Assembly (NCBI RefSeq): GCF_022201045.2
Contig: NC_068556.1
Span: 21,247,501 to 21,311,500 of the forward strand
Length of the DNA: 64,000 nucleotides
Reading direction: 5' to 3'
DNA from: Citrus sinensis
Lineage: Eukaryota; Streptophyta; Magnoliopsida; Sapindales; Rutaceae
Below the pieces are notes generated by a model. It ran no database searches and was not told the DNA's origin. It saw only the letters and a program-made list of their open reading frames with translations. How positions within the stretch are numbered: the stretch's first letter is position 1; each line of letters begins with the position of its first letter. The position numbers and the translations under genes are program-made. This document shows, piece by piece, positions 36,331-58,731 of the stretch.

Positions 36331-38896
36331 TCAAGATCGTAGTAGAACCCCTTTTGAGCTGCAAAACAAACACCATTCAACTTCAATAAACTTTAGACTT
36401 TAGTTTTATGTGTCCTGATGTCATCTTAACTTCATGAAATAAATAAATAAATGAACACTTCAAATAAAACGTTCATTTAACTATACATTTACACGGGACT
36501 TTAATGCACTTTAATGCGCTACAACTAATAATGAAATTACACTATTGCTTATGTTTCTATCCTCAAATTTCTCACCAATTACGGCTATGTTTTTGAGAAA
36601 AGGATTATGCACTCAAAAATCATTGCAACTTGTTTTTTTTTTTTTCCAAGAAGTAAAGCAAACCTTGGTATAGTTCCACGGCGACGTGGATCATACTCTG
36701 TTGCTTGTCGGAGAGCCCTAGCAAAAGCTTTGAAGGTTGCCTCAATAATGTGATGAGAATTTTTTCCAGCAAGCTGTGTTCAACCATTATTTGATTACTC
36801 TTAAAAACTCAAGTGGAACAAAAACAAAAGAATTCATAAATATTAGAGGCCCACTCTTCTGAGCAAAGACCACAGACATAATTCACCAAAATTAACAAGA
36901 TTCTATAATTTACAAAGAAATTCAAACAAAATGCTCAGAACAGAATTTAAAATTTGCATTCAGGTAGCCATAAATCCAGTTGACAACGGAATATAATTTG
37001 TCCAATACAATGAGCATAAAGGGCATCGTTTAACCACAATTAATTTTTAGTTCCTAAACAAACAAAAAAGTTTCAATGATTTAAAGTTGAACACACCAAA
37101 TTTATGAGGCTCTCGGCAATTTACCTGTCGAATATGAAGAGTCATTCCAGAAGTGTTCACCAAAGACTGGAAAAAGTGCTCCACCAACTACAAATAAGAA
37201 AGTTCAAAAATATTAAAAATAATACTGGTAAAATAAATCCAACAGAAAATAGAAAGAAACAGAAACAACAGCTTTAACTATACCATAATTTAAGAAACTC
37301 TTGAAGATGCACAAAGTATAATATCAACTTGACATCTCCACAGAAGAAATTTCAACAATAATTTATGTATGCAACAGATTCAGATATCTAAATGTATAAG
37401 GATGGAAGTAAGAGAAAAGCAAAGTACTTGAGTGTCGTAAGTTCCAACTCTCTGTGTGGGAATTTGCAAATCATAATTTAAATGTGGCCGTCCAGATAAA
37501 TCCTGAAACAAAGTAATCTCGAAATTTGAGCATTCTTTCAAATTCACCAAGTAGATAAAATGTATAACCATAACTATGCCTCACGAAAACATAAATATAT
37601 ATACAAAAAGAGAGTGAGACTCAAGATCTCAGGTAAAATGAAGCCTAAAGCCCTAAATCCTCTCACCTGTGCAAAAAGTCAACTTTCACACACTAAAAAG
37701 AAGATTCTCATCAGTAGAACCGAGTCTTAAGGATCATCCACATTTCCATTACGCATTCTTCTTTTACAGTAATATCTCAAAAAAAAAGATAGCTTTTCTA
37801 AACACTTAAAAATCACAGAACCAGCAAGTTATTAATGGCTCCAGGTTATAATTTGCAGGCTGAAGGCAACAAATTTTTTTACTTGTAACTTTCTCATGAT
37901 TTACATTAATTCTAGTGAAACTTCGATAAACCTATCAAATTTATCCTAACCGAATGTCATTCTTTTCCCTATAGTTCATATAAATATAGATCTTAAAGTT
38001 CTCAACGTAATCTTGTTAATCCTCAGCTAATCAGCAGAATATGAAACAAGCATACCAATGAAACATGAATCAAAGCTTCATCAAGAGGAGCTGTAAAATC
38101 ACCAAACCGATTAATTCCTTTCCTATCACCAAGAGCCTGCAGCAATGCCTGCACAACAAAAGTGCTAATTATGCAACAAAATTTCATCTTGCTTGAACAT
38201 AAAAAACAAAACTAACACCGTTTTGAATAGTTACCGTGCCAATGGCAAGCCCAACGTCTTCATTGGTATGATGATCATCAATGTGAATGTCTCCGGTTGC
38301 CCTCACGTGCACATCAAATAGCCCGTGCGAAGCCAGTTGCTAAATACAAATAGAACCAAAAAAAGAAAAATCAATACGGAAGCAAATTTAATAAACATTT
38401 TATTACAAATAAAGAATATAATAATAAAGAGAAAGTAAAATACATCAAGCATGTGATCTAGGAAGGGAATGCAAGTGGATGAATCAGCAACGCCAGAGCC
38501 ATCGACGTTAATCTTCACAGAAACGTTGGTCTCTTTCGTGACTCTTTTCACTTCCCCAATTCGACCTGAAATAAGACAAAGAACAATAGTTCAAAAAAGC
38601 AAACACCAATAAATTGAAGTTAAAAAAATGAAATCAGAGTCAAAAGCAGGGGTTTGACCAGAATCGACGGCAGAGGAAGTTGAGGCGGACCCGTTGTTGT
38701 GTTTGCTGTCGCCGTCTGGGTTTAGAGAGGCGCGTGGTGTTGTGAGGGAGTTCATGCGGCGCGTTGAGGAGCAGTATTGTGTGGAGATGGGGAGAAGTTT
38801 ACGAGAGAGATTGGTTTTTGGTTTAACGAGGAGCCGGCGTGAGGACGTGGACGAGATTGAAAGGCGAACAAGGCGAGCTGGGACCGAGAGCTCCAT
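36331..38896 (-). CDS. HISN5: imidazoleglycerol-phosphate dehydratase, plastid (histidine biosynthesis)
   Basis: Eight exons: 38896-38659, 38565-38444, 38339-38235, 38148-38056, 37502-37428, 37187-37125, 36773-36664 and 36358-36331, totalling 834 bases, 277 residues (Arabidopsis about 270). Exon 1 encodes a Ser/Arg-rich plastid transit peptide (~residues 1-78). The enzyme core starts at [20 protein letters not shown]. The metal-binding His motifs are intact: [10 protein letters not shown] at about residues 139-148 and NSHHIIEA at about 237-244, with LDHMLD and VEHFFQSL conserved. The C-terminus is SSKGVLLRS. It dehydrates imidazole-glycerol phosphate to imidazole-acetol phosphate, using two Mn per site in a 24-mer. 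The ATG at 38896 is the first in frame. Confidence 0.96.
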
Positions 38897-40664
38897 TTTA
38901 CACACTATCGTTTCCAATGTCGCAGAGAGAGTAGCAACGCCAACACGGCTTTTGCTAAAACGCAGCGTTTTTTCTGTTTCTGATCCTCATTACTAGCAGT
39001 ATTATTGAAAAAACAAATGGAGAAAATATTTTATTTTTTTAATCATCTATCAATAACGTTGGTCGTGCGCCAAAAGGAATGATGAATCGAATTTGAATGA
39101 AATCTTAAATGAATTGGGTAAAAATTTTATTAATTTAATTTTAAATTATTTATTAAATAAATTGAAGTATTAGCATTTTTATTTGTTCGTTTGTTAAATA
39201 CATATTTGTTTGATTTATTTAATTCATTTAGGTGAAGTAAATTTTGTTTTATTTACTATTTGTTTATATAACAAATCCATAAAGATTAAATTGAATATAA
39301 ATTCATTTATAAAATTATAATTAATAAATAAAAATTAAGCAAAATAAAATATAAAAAGACCAAAAATTTAACATCCCACAAAATACAAATTTATTATCAT
39401 TTATAATTATTATGTTAACCTTCAAACTAAATTTTTTTTTCATACATATTTAAGGATAAATAAGTAATTTAATTAAATTAAATGAATTTTAAATTAATGG
39501 ATTGCATTCGATTTATTTATAAACGAACAAACGAATCAATATTTTTAAATCCGAATTCAATTCGTTTAAATAACTAATTGAATTGAATTTATTCATTTAT
39601 TAAATAAATCATTTTTTTAAACCCAAATCCATTTATTTCGTATAAAATCAAATCGAATAAACGAATACTGATGCTAGTAAGAGTAATTGACTACAACTCT
39701 CTTTTTAAAGAAAGTTGGTGACACTTTCTCTATATGCATAATGAAAGTCAGAGGGTTAAAAACAAGCATTTGCTTAATTTACATAATTTACAATCAATAA
39801 AATAATGTAAAAATGGCGAGTAGAGTAATAGGACTAGTAAGTGAATTTTACCTTATTGTAGATTATATTAGAAATACCCTAAAAATAATATATTAAAGTT
39901 GAAATATTAAAAAAAGATATATTATAGTTGTAAATATGTGAAGTTAAATTCACAACCACATACCTTGAATTAAAAAAAAAAAAAAGAGAAACAAAAAAAA
40001 TACAAAAATGAACTTTTTTTTTTCTTTTTTTTCTTTTTCTAGTTCTGCAATTCATAGCCAAAACCCAAAAATGAGAGGGGCGAGAGAAGAAAGAAAGATA
40101 AGACTATTTGAAAACTAGATGACATTGAACTTAAAATATATGAATGTGATACAAAGAAGGCCTATGAGCTTGGTACAATAGGGGCTCACTATTATCAAGA
40201 AGTTTTTTAAACTAGTTACAGGAAAAGCTTGCTCAAATGTCACTTGCCTCAAATACATCATCTGTCATGTAGTGAGCTTGCTTGACATTTTCACATATTT
40301 AAAGAACGAATTGCTACATATAAATGAAAAATTAGCGCTCCGCAGAGAAGCTATCAACTTGTAGACTCAAAACTGATTCCATTATTTACACTTCGAACGG
40401 CACTTGCTTTTCACCGCTTTTCACCTTTCGACAGAAAATGTGCTATTACAGCAGCAACAGCAACTTCTTAACCAAGACCTCGCAGAAAAAGCACTTCTTG
40501 CATGAAAGGAAAAATTTTAAGCCTCGGAAATGGTGCTAGAGCCTGAATGTCCTTTCCTTGGAATCACTAGCATAGGAGTTAAAACCATGCATGAAAAGGT
40601 GCAATTTGAGATTGAGAGAGGCAGTACAGCATACAGAACACCTGGTGTCTGAGCTATGTGCATA
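38897..40664. other. intergenic between HISN5 and the PHD gene
   Basis: Very AT-rich. 39040-39680 is a low-complexity block with TTCGTTTGTTAAATA / AACGAACAAACGAATC phrases facing each other, like a degenerate dispersed repeat. No gene recognised. The right end is the PHD-gene 3' flank. Confidence 0.5.
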
Positions 40665-49117
<8,453 letters not shown>

Positions 49118-51063
49118 AAACTCCAATTGATTAGCACAAACCCTAAACTTTGAAACTTTTGTCTGTAACCATTCCAAATTCACCACAAACACCAAACCGA
49201 ACTCTACAGTTCAACACTTTCTTTCATAATTCACAATCAACCCCCAATTACTCCACGAAATCAGAACAAATACAGTGATTACAAACCCTCAATCTCTCTC
49301 GATCAAAATATTGCGCCAAAAACCACCAGATCTGAAGCAAAACTAAAACCAAAAAATAAAAAAAATGAAAATAAAGAAATAATTAAACGCCTTTTCTGAT
49401 TTTTCACGTTAAACAAAACGTCGACGGAACGGAAAATAGACAAAGAACAATACCTCGCCGGAAGGCTAAGGATTCCGTTAAACGCAATTTGACGGCAAGA
49501 GCCACCGTTTGCTGACGTAATAATTTCCCGGCGAAGAAAACAAAGAGAGAGAGAGTTTTTGGGTTTGGTTTTTTTAATGTCCCTTTATAAATAAACTAAA
49601 ACCATCGTGCTCTTTTCACTATTCCCTTTGGTTTTTTATTTTTATTTTTTTCATATTATATTTTCGGGTTAATTCTTATATATATATGTACACGTGTTTT
49701 CAGTAATTACATTTCGCACAAATTTCCCTCCAAATCTTGTTTTATGATTAGTCCGAAAACCAAGCTGGACAGTAAATACCCGCACTGATATTGCCACGTA
49801 CTATTGGCCCCGCAACGTTTCATTACTTGGCAGGATCAGGGATGGTTGAAGCATAATGCTGACTGTGTTTTTTTTTTTTTTAATTTATTTTATGGTTGGA
49901 CTGCATTAGTACTGTGTTGGGGGATATTTAAGAAGAAAGTGAAGTGAAATCGCGGGAGGTAGCGCGTGAGAGAGAAGGTGGGTGGCATCAGAGAAGGGTA
50001 TCTGAAGCGCATTTTAGGTGAAGAAAAAGCTGGAACTGTTCCCCCTGACGAGAACGAGATCGGGGTTAATTTCCCTGGGATTCAGTCCTCAAATAGGGGC
50101 AATAGGGGAATAGGGCACTGGGTGAGTTTTGGTAAAAAACAAGGCTGTTTCAGTTTTTTTAACCAGAGTTGAGTTGACGGATGCCTGTAGCTCTTGTCTC
50201 TTTTTTGTAGTTTTGTTTCCAACGTTCTTGTTTGACATTTTGACCGCAGCAATTTAGAGGCATCAGCAGCGTCCAACCATCGTGTGGGCCCGGCCCATTT
50301 TTTTCAACTAAATCAGAAGCGGCCCGTGATGCGGACATGATCCAACCTTAACTTTGCGGGCCTAGTTTTCCCCGTTCTTAAGCAGAATCTTGCTTGGTAC
50401 AGTATCGATTTGGATGCAATGTATGCCACAAATCTCTTTTCTTCATTTCACATTGCAATACTAAAAAGAAATTCACTGATCTAATGACCATGAGCATGGT
50501 TTAATTAATTTGTACTCAAAAGAAAATCAACGAGTCGAGTAAATTATCCCACTAACAACTATGCGATCCATGAAACACTGTGCGCCCAAGGCCCACGCCA
50601 CCAACCATGGACCTCCCAGCACGGAGGATTTTTTTTTTTTTTATTCGAGAAGATGCAATAAAGTAATGAAAAATTCAATTACCATCTCCAGCGAAAGTGA
50701 CTATAATATAATTTTTTTTTTTAAAAATAAAAATATTATTTTTAAGTGATGGGAAGGCAATCTCAAGGCTCTATTTTGAGGATTTGTATTGTTACGTGGT
50801 TGATGTGAAATGAAACTACTAGTTATCAACCGCTTTGACAATTTTATTCCAAAAGCACCAATAGACTCAGAGAAAGTACCTCTTTATTTCACTAAGAAAC
50901 ATTTTCCCTCCAGGTACTAATATTATAGCAAACATCAAATATAATAATGTCTCATAGAAATACAAAAGAGCTAAGCCACTCGCTAGTTATTTAATAACTA
51001 AAAGAAAGAGCGAAGGAACTATTCGTGCTATTGGAAGAAGCCAAGTTTAAACGCTCTAAGGCC
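49118..51063. other. intergenic between the PHD and RPS24 genes
   Basis: Starts with the PHD-gene leader and promoter. A possible 5' UTR intron is suggested by AG-like ends but not proven. Around 49950-50180 an open frame without ATG has locally higher GC, but no family signal. The GGGCCCGGCCCA motif at ~50287 is a site-II-like sequence with no adjacent gene I can identify. Confidence 0.45.
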
Positions 51064-52611
51064 TCACTTCTTCTTCTTGCCAGCTTCAGCCTTGGCCTGC
51101 ACAAAGGTATCGACTGTTTAAGTTGATGACAGAAATTGAAAAGAAAGGGAAAATAATAATAATAATAATAATAGTTCTTAAAGGAAATAGCTTTAAATTT
51201 CATCACCTTCTTGACACCTCTGATCTTCTTTTGCCTGTTTTTCCTCTCTTTCATCTGCTTCCTTGACTTCTCAACCTTGGTAGCCAGTCCATTCTATCAT
51301 CCATCAAACAATTATGAATCAACGGTACGTTTTTATTTTATTTTTGGGGTATTAAACCATTTAGTATCCGAATATTACATTGAGTCCCACTAATTCAGAT
51401 TCAAGTCTAGTAAGACCATTAGGGTGACAAAGTTCTCCAAATATTTAACGTAATTGCATTCCCAAGCCTTTGTTTTTATTTTAATTTTTAACAATTTGAG
51501 ATTTTTTTTTCTTTTAAACTGTCTGAAAGCCACTCAATTAATTTTAAGTTTAACTCCATTGAAACATTTTCAACAAATCAAACAAGTGAAAATACATAAT
51601 ATTTTCAAGGATAAAGATCCTCTCCTGATCTGAGCTTTTAATGATCTTGTGCCATGTGTATTTAAGTGATAGTGTATGGATATAATTTAACTTCTTTATT
51701 TTCTTTATTTATTAACTACCAATTACCCATGTGAATTTTTGCTCAGGAGAAGATCAAATCATGAGATAATCATAATCTTATTTTCAAAGCCTATAAATTA
51801 TATGATATTAAAAAAAAAAAGTAAATTCGCTAATCATTTAAGTGAAACATAGTAGACTAAGAGATAAATTAAATTTAAGTATAGAATATAATTAGAGATA
51901 CCATAAATAAACAAGCATTAAATTAATTAATTACCCTGATTAGCCTGTACTTGGGCTCAAACTTCTTTGCACTCTCAACAGAGTCATAGATGAGGCCAAA
52001 CCCAGTTGATTTCCCACCTCCAAAATGTGTACGAAATTTGAACACAAATATAGCATTCGCATCCCTCACATCATACATCCTCGCCAATTTCTCCTTCAAC
52101 TCGGCCTTCATCGTCGCCAAGCAGGAAATTAAACACGAATTAATATCAATAAACAAACAAAATAAGAATACAAAAATATCTACAGAACTGATCAGGATCG
52201 AACATCCACAGAGATATTTTATGAACATAGGATCGTCGGCACCTGATAAACATTAAATATAAGCTAAATTAATACCTTTGAAACATTGGCTCGACCTGGA
52301 TGCAGAACATCGATAACCTAACGTGTCAAAAACAGCCAAAATAATATTTTCATCAGTTTAGTTTAGTTATCACCATTCCAAAATAATTAAATTAATTTAC
52401 TTTTAAACCATTAGAGATCAAAATAATAAATAATCATGCAAGTGAATAATCAAAGTCCATTTTACATTTTCTCAGGATCCAAACAGTGCATCAAAACAAT
52501 CGAAAAAGTTAAAAAAAAAAAAAAAATTTGAGAGCTCACAAATTGTTTCCTCGACAGAAGCCTGTTGGTCATGAACTTTCTGGTTCGGATGGTGATCGCC
52601 TTGTCAGCCAT
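51064..52611 (-). CDS. RPS24: 40S ribosomal protein S24 (eS24), cytosolic
   Basis: Five coding exons: 52611-52540, 52317-52276, 52105-51935, 51293-51207 and 51096-51064, all phase 0, giving 134 residues. The protein runs [74 protein letters not shown], then the basic [18 protein letters not shown] and [10 protein letters not shown]. Length and every segment match plant eS24, a small-subunit protein near the body. An AG acceptor (TTTTGCAG) 4 bases before the ATG and a GTAAGC donor near 52722 suggest a 5' UTR intron, common in plant ribosomal-protein genes. Confidence 0.95.
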
Positions 52612-52697
52612 TTATCTGCAAAATTGAAAAATTCAATCGTTGATTAATTATAATACACGAGAATAAAATCGAATGACTTCGATTACTGTACGTAACG

Positions 52698-52706
52698 AAA
52701 CCCTAG
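52698..52706 (+). promoter_or_regulatory. telo-box in the RPS24 leader
   Basis: AAACCCTAG (written on plus; CTAGGGTTT on the gene strand), about 90 bp upstream of the ATG and probably inside the 5' UTR intron. Confidence 0.45.
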
Positions 52707-52858
52707 TTTATGACTTGCTTACGTCTCAATGAATCAATTGCACTGCAATGCAAAGCAAGGCTCAAGTGTCCGGCATGAAATGGTGCAGATGGCACTTAAT
52801 TAAGGGAGGCTGCTGCTGACGGTTCAGAGATTCGTGGACTAACTGTTAGCTATGGACT

Positions 52859-52864
52859 TGGGCC
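52859..52864 (+). promoter_or_regulatory. site II element upstream of RPS24
   Basis: TGGGCC, the TCP-binding site II core found in plant ribosomal-protein promoters, with a related AGGCCC at 52878-52883. Paired with the nearby telo-box this is the usual arrangement for growth-linked expression. Inferred from motif and position. Confidence 0.45.
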
Positions 52865-54892
52865 AAAAATACTATATAGGCCCTTACTCTATCTTATTAG
52901 ACTCCATTGAAAAGCGATAAGGCTCTATATCGGTAACGTGTATGGTCTGATTACGTGCGAGGATTGAGGACTATGTTATCTTCAATTTTTGAAACTTTTG
53001 CCGAGTAGGTAAGGAATTTTGGGATATAAATTAATCCCATTATCTTTTAGTTTCACTATTTTCTTAAAAAAAAAATCAAATAAAGCTCTATTTGCATGAA
53101 AATGGCCAGTAGTGCTAAGTGTTTCAAAATTAACGTCCCATACCAAAATTGTATTTTACAAGTAGTTTGTTACAATTTTTTTTCATTAATTTAGGGTAAT
53201 GAAAATTCAATTTTCTCTTCGCCCATAAGAGTTGGGTTTGAACATCAAACCTCTTATTTTTACTCAAAATATTTTATTAATCATATCCGAAAGGTTTCAC
53301 TATAATCCCAAAATTTTTGCTTTACATAAAATATGTTAAAATACTTAAGGAATAAAATTTACAACTAATTGGGAGACGTAATAAAAAATTCAGAAAATAC
53401 AACTGCATAAAAAATACATTGATGGAGCCCCATGGAGTTTTTTGACCGTGTATTAATTATTAGGAGGAGATAGGTCGTTTTGTCACTTGTGTGAGTCATA
53501 TATTAATCATTAAAGTCAAGGAGAAAAAGCTCTAATCGACTTAATGCATATATTTAATTACTTCATGTGATCCAACACACAGTATAATCGACACAAATCA
53601 GAGAGATTAATTTTGCATTAAACTCAAAGCTGTGATGGCTACGGCTGACGTGACAGAAGCCCACCGACATTAATTTGGACTGCTTTTAGTACGGACGCTC
53701 TGCATTTGTCCTTTTTTTTTGCTTTCTTTGAATGGGATCCAACGTGAGGAAGTTGCTTTGCAAATTGTAAAGTCGCTTTTTAAAAGAGAGTAATAAAGGC
53801 ATCTTTATACGTGTAACGAGAATGGATTAATTACTTTTCTTTGTTCCAATAACTTTAGTTTACATGTCTCGTACGCAGCCAGCAGCCAGCAGCCAACGAT
53901 GGAAACTAATATTGAGAAACTATAAACTAGTATTAAGAGGACCTAAGCTAGATGCATTTAACTGTAATTTACGACGTCAAAACCTGCATAATTTGTGCGT
54001 GAGGCCTAAGTTACGGCTAAAAATAACTTATCATTTGTTATATTAAGAAATTAACGGGTTAAGTTGTGTTGTGTCGGTACGTAAAGTTTAATTTACGGTT
54101 AAAATTATAAAATTAGTCGTATGTATTTAATAAATTTTATTATTAATTTTAAAAAATTAAAAAATCTGCCAAACATTTAAGTTAACTTTTAATTTTTTTT
54201 TAAAAATCCCAAACGAATTCCTAATAAAATAAATTTCATCATCTAATAGACTAATCTTTTAATTTAGATATTAAAAATCTTGAGCCTAACACTAAATACT
54301 AAAGAATGTTGTTATCTTTATGCTTACAGCTTGAACAAGTGTTTTTAAGCATCAATAACATTTTATCAAATATTATGAAATAAGAAAAGCTAGAAAGTCG
54401 AAAGCACTTTGGTCAGCACTAAACCGTGCATGAGCAGGGAGCCAGATGGTAAGGACAAGTTGGCAACTTGTAAATCCAGGAAATCACATGGCACAAGCTT
54501 GAAGTTAGGTTCATGATGCATACAAGCTAAACCACCAAATCCATTCTTTTTTTTTTCTTTTCTTTTGCGAACATTCAAATGCTTTATTATTGTTGTGAAA
54601 AAGTATATACGACAGTGGCCAAAAACTTAAATTGCATGTGCAGCTCAAAAACTTCTTCAGTTGCATATTCTTTTTCGGGCTTCTGGGAAACGAGATTAGT
54701 TTCTGGAGAACCCCTCTTTTCTTTCATCTTATAATAATTCATTAGCGGGTAATATTGTACATTAGCTGGTCAAAGACAGTCTACTCTGCTTGTACAACTA
54801 ATATCCGCCACGTCAATTTTTCCCGTCAATGGTTAGGCAACTTGTGTATGATTCGAGGATCTTTGCGAGGCTGCTGAAAATTATCGATGACT

Positions 54893-57800
54893 TCACTGGC
54901 TTGAAACATCAACAGAATCAACTGGAAGAGAAGTTGCCCGGTGAAGGGAGTGTGGGAGTAAAGGAGTATAGTAACTCTTTGCAGTGACCATTTGCTCCGG
55001 GCTACAAGGCCAATTCATTTGCTCAAAACTGTGTACCCTTTGATTGGCCACATTGCCACATTTCTTCTCATCACCTATTGGTAAACATGATGTGAGGTGC
55101 TTGGTAGGCCTATGAGCTATTGTTCTTTGTGGAGGTCTATTGCTTTCGGGTTCAGGTAAAACTGAAGAAGGAGAAACTTTGTCGTCTGATGCTCGAGTTT
55201 TGTCATCGGTTATCAATGTTAAGCTTGAAGATTTGTATTTGACACCGAGTTGTTGGTCTCTAAGCTCCCTCAGCTGTATTTGATACTTTGCTTTAAGCCA
55301 CCTTAGCTCTTGCCTAATTTCATTTTCATAATCATCCAAGAGACCGTAATCCATTGCTGAATTCATGGAGAAACAGTTTCTTTCACGGCATTTACTCTGA
55401 CTATCCATATTTATGATCTTCTCCTCTGCTCCATAACTTGACTGGTTCAATGTTTTGTGCTCCTCATCGCAGTGTATGTCTCTGGATCCCTGTGAACTTA
55501 ACACTGGTCCCTCATGCTGAGCCCAGATATTGGCATAGTGAACAACAGCCGATTGTGGTGATGCAGCCTGGTCTGCACCTTCTGGAGCACATTGTTCTGC
55601 CCCGTCAACTTGATATGTGATCTCTTCAAATCGGCCATGTATGGCAGCACATCCATCTTTAGAACACTGAAGAACCTGAAGGTTCTTGGCTCCTGACCCA
55701 TCTGATAAAATATAATCTGGTAAGCAACCATTTGAAGCACAATTGTGACAGAAACTAGAGCGATGTGGACTTTCTTCCATTGCCATTCCCCTTTTCCACT
55801 CGGGCACTAAAGAAGCAATTTCACTATCAATAATTTCTGCTATTTTTGTCACATCTTGGTCGGTGATATCAAGCTCGGATACCATTTCAGTAGCGACACT
55901 CAATGCTGTGTCTGTCTGAATGTCAAAGGGGAAGTAAATGTTTCGTATGCGTCCTACAAAAAGGAACAAGGAAATGGAATTGATTAGCACTCTAATGATA
56001 CCAAAGCATAAGAATGGGATATAAAAGTAATACGAGAGGATAGCTCGGAAATCTTACCTTCTTTATCTGCAATTCTAAGCCTTAGAAAGATGCCATCATC
56101 CTCTCTACGCTTACCTTTGATTGAAATGTCAAAATTTGTCAAATGCTCATCCTCTTGACAAGTAAATAGATCAATTTCACTCTCTTGAAACTCATGTGGA
56201 TGGTAGTCTAAACCATTCTCTGTATCATAACCAATGTAATGGCCACATCCATTGTTGGAAGAGCTATTGCTGTGGTAAATTCCGTATAGAGATTGTCGAA
56301 GAAGAGGGCTTATTTCATCATAGTCTGTTTGGTACTGTATCATCCTCAGATCGGAGTCATAATCATCAATTTGGAGAAAAGGGTCTGTCAAAAGCTCCCT
56401 AGCAGAAAGCCTAGAAGACACGGTTGCTAAGCATTTTTCAATGAATTGTCGCACCTCAGGATCCTCTACTTTGAACAGAGCTTCTGGCTTTTTACCCTAT
56501 AAAAAACATTGCTAAGTGTAAGAGGAGAGTTGACAATATGAAACACTAAAATGTAAAATTTGAGAAGTATTAGCACATACAGAGATCACTTTCTTGTAGA
56601 TTTGAGCAGGGTGAGTGCATTCACTATATGGATAGTCAAATGTGACCATCTCCAAGATGCACATTCCGAAAGAGTATATATCGACTAATTCATTGTATTC
56701 CTCTTCATACACTTCAGGGGCCATAAACTCTGGCGTTCCTGATCAAAATATATAGCCAGAAAGAGAAAAAATTACGCAAAATACATAATCTAACAATTAA
56801 AAAAATCTCATCTGAGCTGTTTCAATTCATCATTTCACAGAAGAAATCTTGGAATACGAAGCAAATGATTGAGAATATTGAGATATGATTTGGTCAAGGA
56901 AATTGTAACTCGATTTTCAAATTTGACATTGTGATAATAGATAATATTAGAGGAAATCTGCAACAATAAAGCTTACCAACACAACGAGCAGCATGAGATT
57001 TGCGGAGGATTGCAGCAAGGCCAAGATCCCCAATCTTGACTTCCCCTTGGTTTCCATTGACAAAAATATTGTCACATTTGAGATCTCTATGAATCACCGG
57101 TGGGTCACGGCTATGGAGATAGAGAAGCCCTGACAAAATTTGCCTGCACCAATGCTTCACAGCTCTAATATTAACTCTCCTGTGTTTTAGCCTATACCTA
57201 CACAAAAACAAGAAACAGATTAAAAAGACCAATATAACACACAAAGAGAAATTATAAGAGAGAGAGAAAAAAAAAAAAAACCCACAAAGAGAAATTATAA
57301 GACAGAAAAAAAGAGGATAAATTGTGGACTTTTAAAATGCTTACTGCCTGAGGGTACCCGAGGTGAACATTTCAGTAACAAAGTTAATATTTCTATTAGC
57401 AGTATCAACCCAGGAAGTGTAAAACTTCATGATGTTTCTGTGTTTCAAGGTCTTAAGCAGGTGAATTTCACAGTAAAGCCTCTCAAGTTCCTCAGGACTC
57501 TGCAAGAAATCATAGAGCTTCACCTGATTCCATGCTACCTCAATTCCTTCGTATTCATCAAAGGCTCTATAACTGCAGCAAACAAAAACACACACCAGTA
57601 AGCCATACCCGCGAAATTAATCTAACAATCCAAAGAATCCAAAAAGGATCATGTTTTGCAAAAATTCCATAAGGGTTTTCAAAAAAGCTAAGGAATGGAA
57701 TCCTTACACTGTCTTTGAAGCTCCTTTACCAAGAATTTCATTGTACTGCAAAAAACAAAAACAGCAAGATTGAGGAGTTCAAAACCAAAGCTCAAACTGA

Positions 57801-57920
57801 AGAAACAATATTAATAGTCCGAGCAAAGATAAGGTAGCTTACTCTTCCATATCTTCCAGTGGGATCAACTTCAACAAACTCGGAGGAATCTGATTCTTCT
57901 GGGCTTGAAACACCATTCAT
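54893..57920 (-). CDS. WNK2: WNK (with-no-lysine) serine/threonine protein kinase
   Basis: Seven exons: 57920-57843, 57745-57708, 57572-57345, 57197-56977, 56738-56581, 56496-56058 and 55953-54893, giving 740 residues. The kinase domain covers about residues 24-285. The WNK hallmark is clear: the glycine loop LGKGASKTV (31-39) carries Lys37, while subdomain II EVAWNQV (50-56) has Asn54 where other kinases have the catalytic Lys. HRDLKCDN (151-158) and DLG (172-174, in place of DFG) are intact, as is the [20 protein letters not shown] segment. After it come an OSR-type region ([12 protein letters not shown]-like before the last junction, then [20 protein letters not shown]) and a long low-complexity C-terminus. 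Plant WNKs act in clock, flowering and ion or osmotic signalling; the substrate here is unknown. WNK2 naming rests on gene order and similarity. Confidence 0.9.
57239..57302. repeat. short duplication in WNK intron 3
   Basis: CACAAAGAGAAATTATAAGA occurs at about 57239 and again about 43 bases later, separated by a GA run and an A-tract. Confidence 0.8.
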
Positions 57921-58708
57921 TATCCTTGTGCAAGCTAGATTCTTTTGACTCCACAATGCAACTGCTACAGAGAGAAAGGGAGGAGGGGAGAGGAAAAGGG
58001 GAAGATGATTATAGAAGTGACGGAATATAAAGAGAGGAAAAAGCGAAAGTGGGTGTAATCATGACATAGTTTTTAGCGAAGGGAAAGAAGATGCCAAATG
58101 AAGCTGAGAATGAAAAGCAACGAAGTGAGGCAAAGGCATAGTCAAGTCCCTCAAAAGGACAAAGAAAGGGTAAATTGCCAACTACTCAGATACAACGAGG
58201 CAACGCAGAGACCCCAAAAAGATTTCACGAGGTTGTCCCCACGTAGACAAAAACCGGACACAACAGCCTCTCCCCGTCTCGACTCTCAAGTCTCTAATCT
58301 CTTCACGAGCGGTAAAAACCAACACAAACCAAACCAAACCAAACAAAAACGAACACATTACATAGACATTTATACGCACATAAAACAAATACAAGCAATT
58401 ACGACCACGGAGACGCACACAATTGCAAGACGTGGACCAATATAAATCTAGTACCATATAGTGTGATAAAGGCCACAAATGGGAATATGGGAAAAGAATC
58501 AAATATCATATTTCAATTCCAAAGGGGGGAAAAAAAGAGATGAAAACGAGTCAAAATATCATATTTAACATTTTGGTTACGATTATCTTGCGGTGCTTTT
58601 ACTCATATACCAAAATTTAAATGTTGATAAAACTCGAGGTCGAGGGAGTGTATTAGCTAGCTAGTCACAAGTTAAATAGACTAAACAATAAAATAAATAT
58701 CCAACCTC

Positions 58709-58731
58709 ATTATTATTATTATTATTATTAC
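58709..58731. repeat. ATT microsatellite
   Basis: Seven to eight ATT units upstream of the WNK gene. Confidence 0.85.

Larger units (their letters stand above)
52612..54892. other. intergenic between the RPS24 and WNK genes
   Basis: RPS24 promoter, then AT-rich DNA with no coding signal. 53170-53290 includes a phrase like a repeat-borne RNA polymerase III B box (minus strand GTTCAAACCC), without a clear A box. 54020-54260 is low-complexity AT-rich sequence. Confidence 0.5.

Noticed and set aside
49966-50172. 68-codon plus-strand ORF upstream of the PHD gene
   Set aside because: It starts only with a non-ATG codon and has no family similarity; slightly higher GC alone is not evidence.
53170-53290. 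B-box-like GTTCAAACCC phrase on the minus strand
   Set aside because: No matching A box at the right spacing and no tRNA fold.
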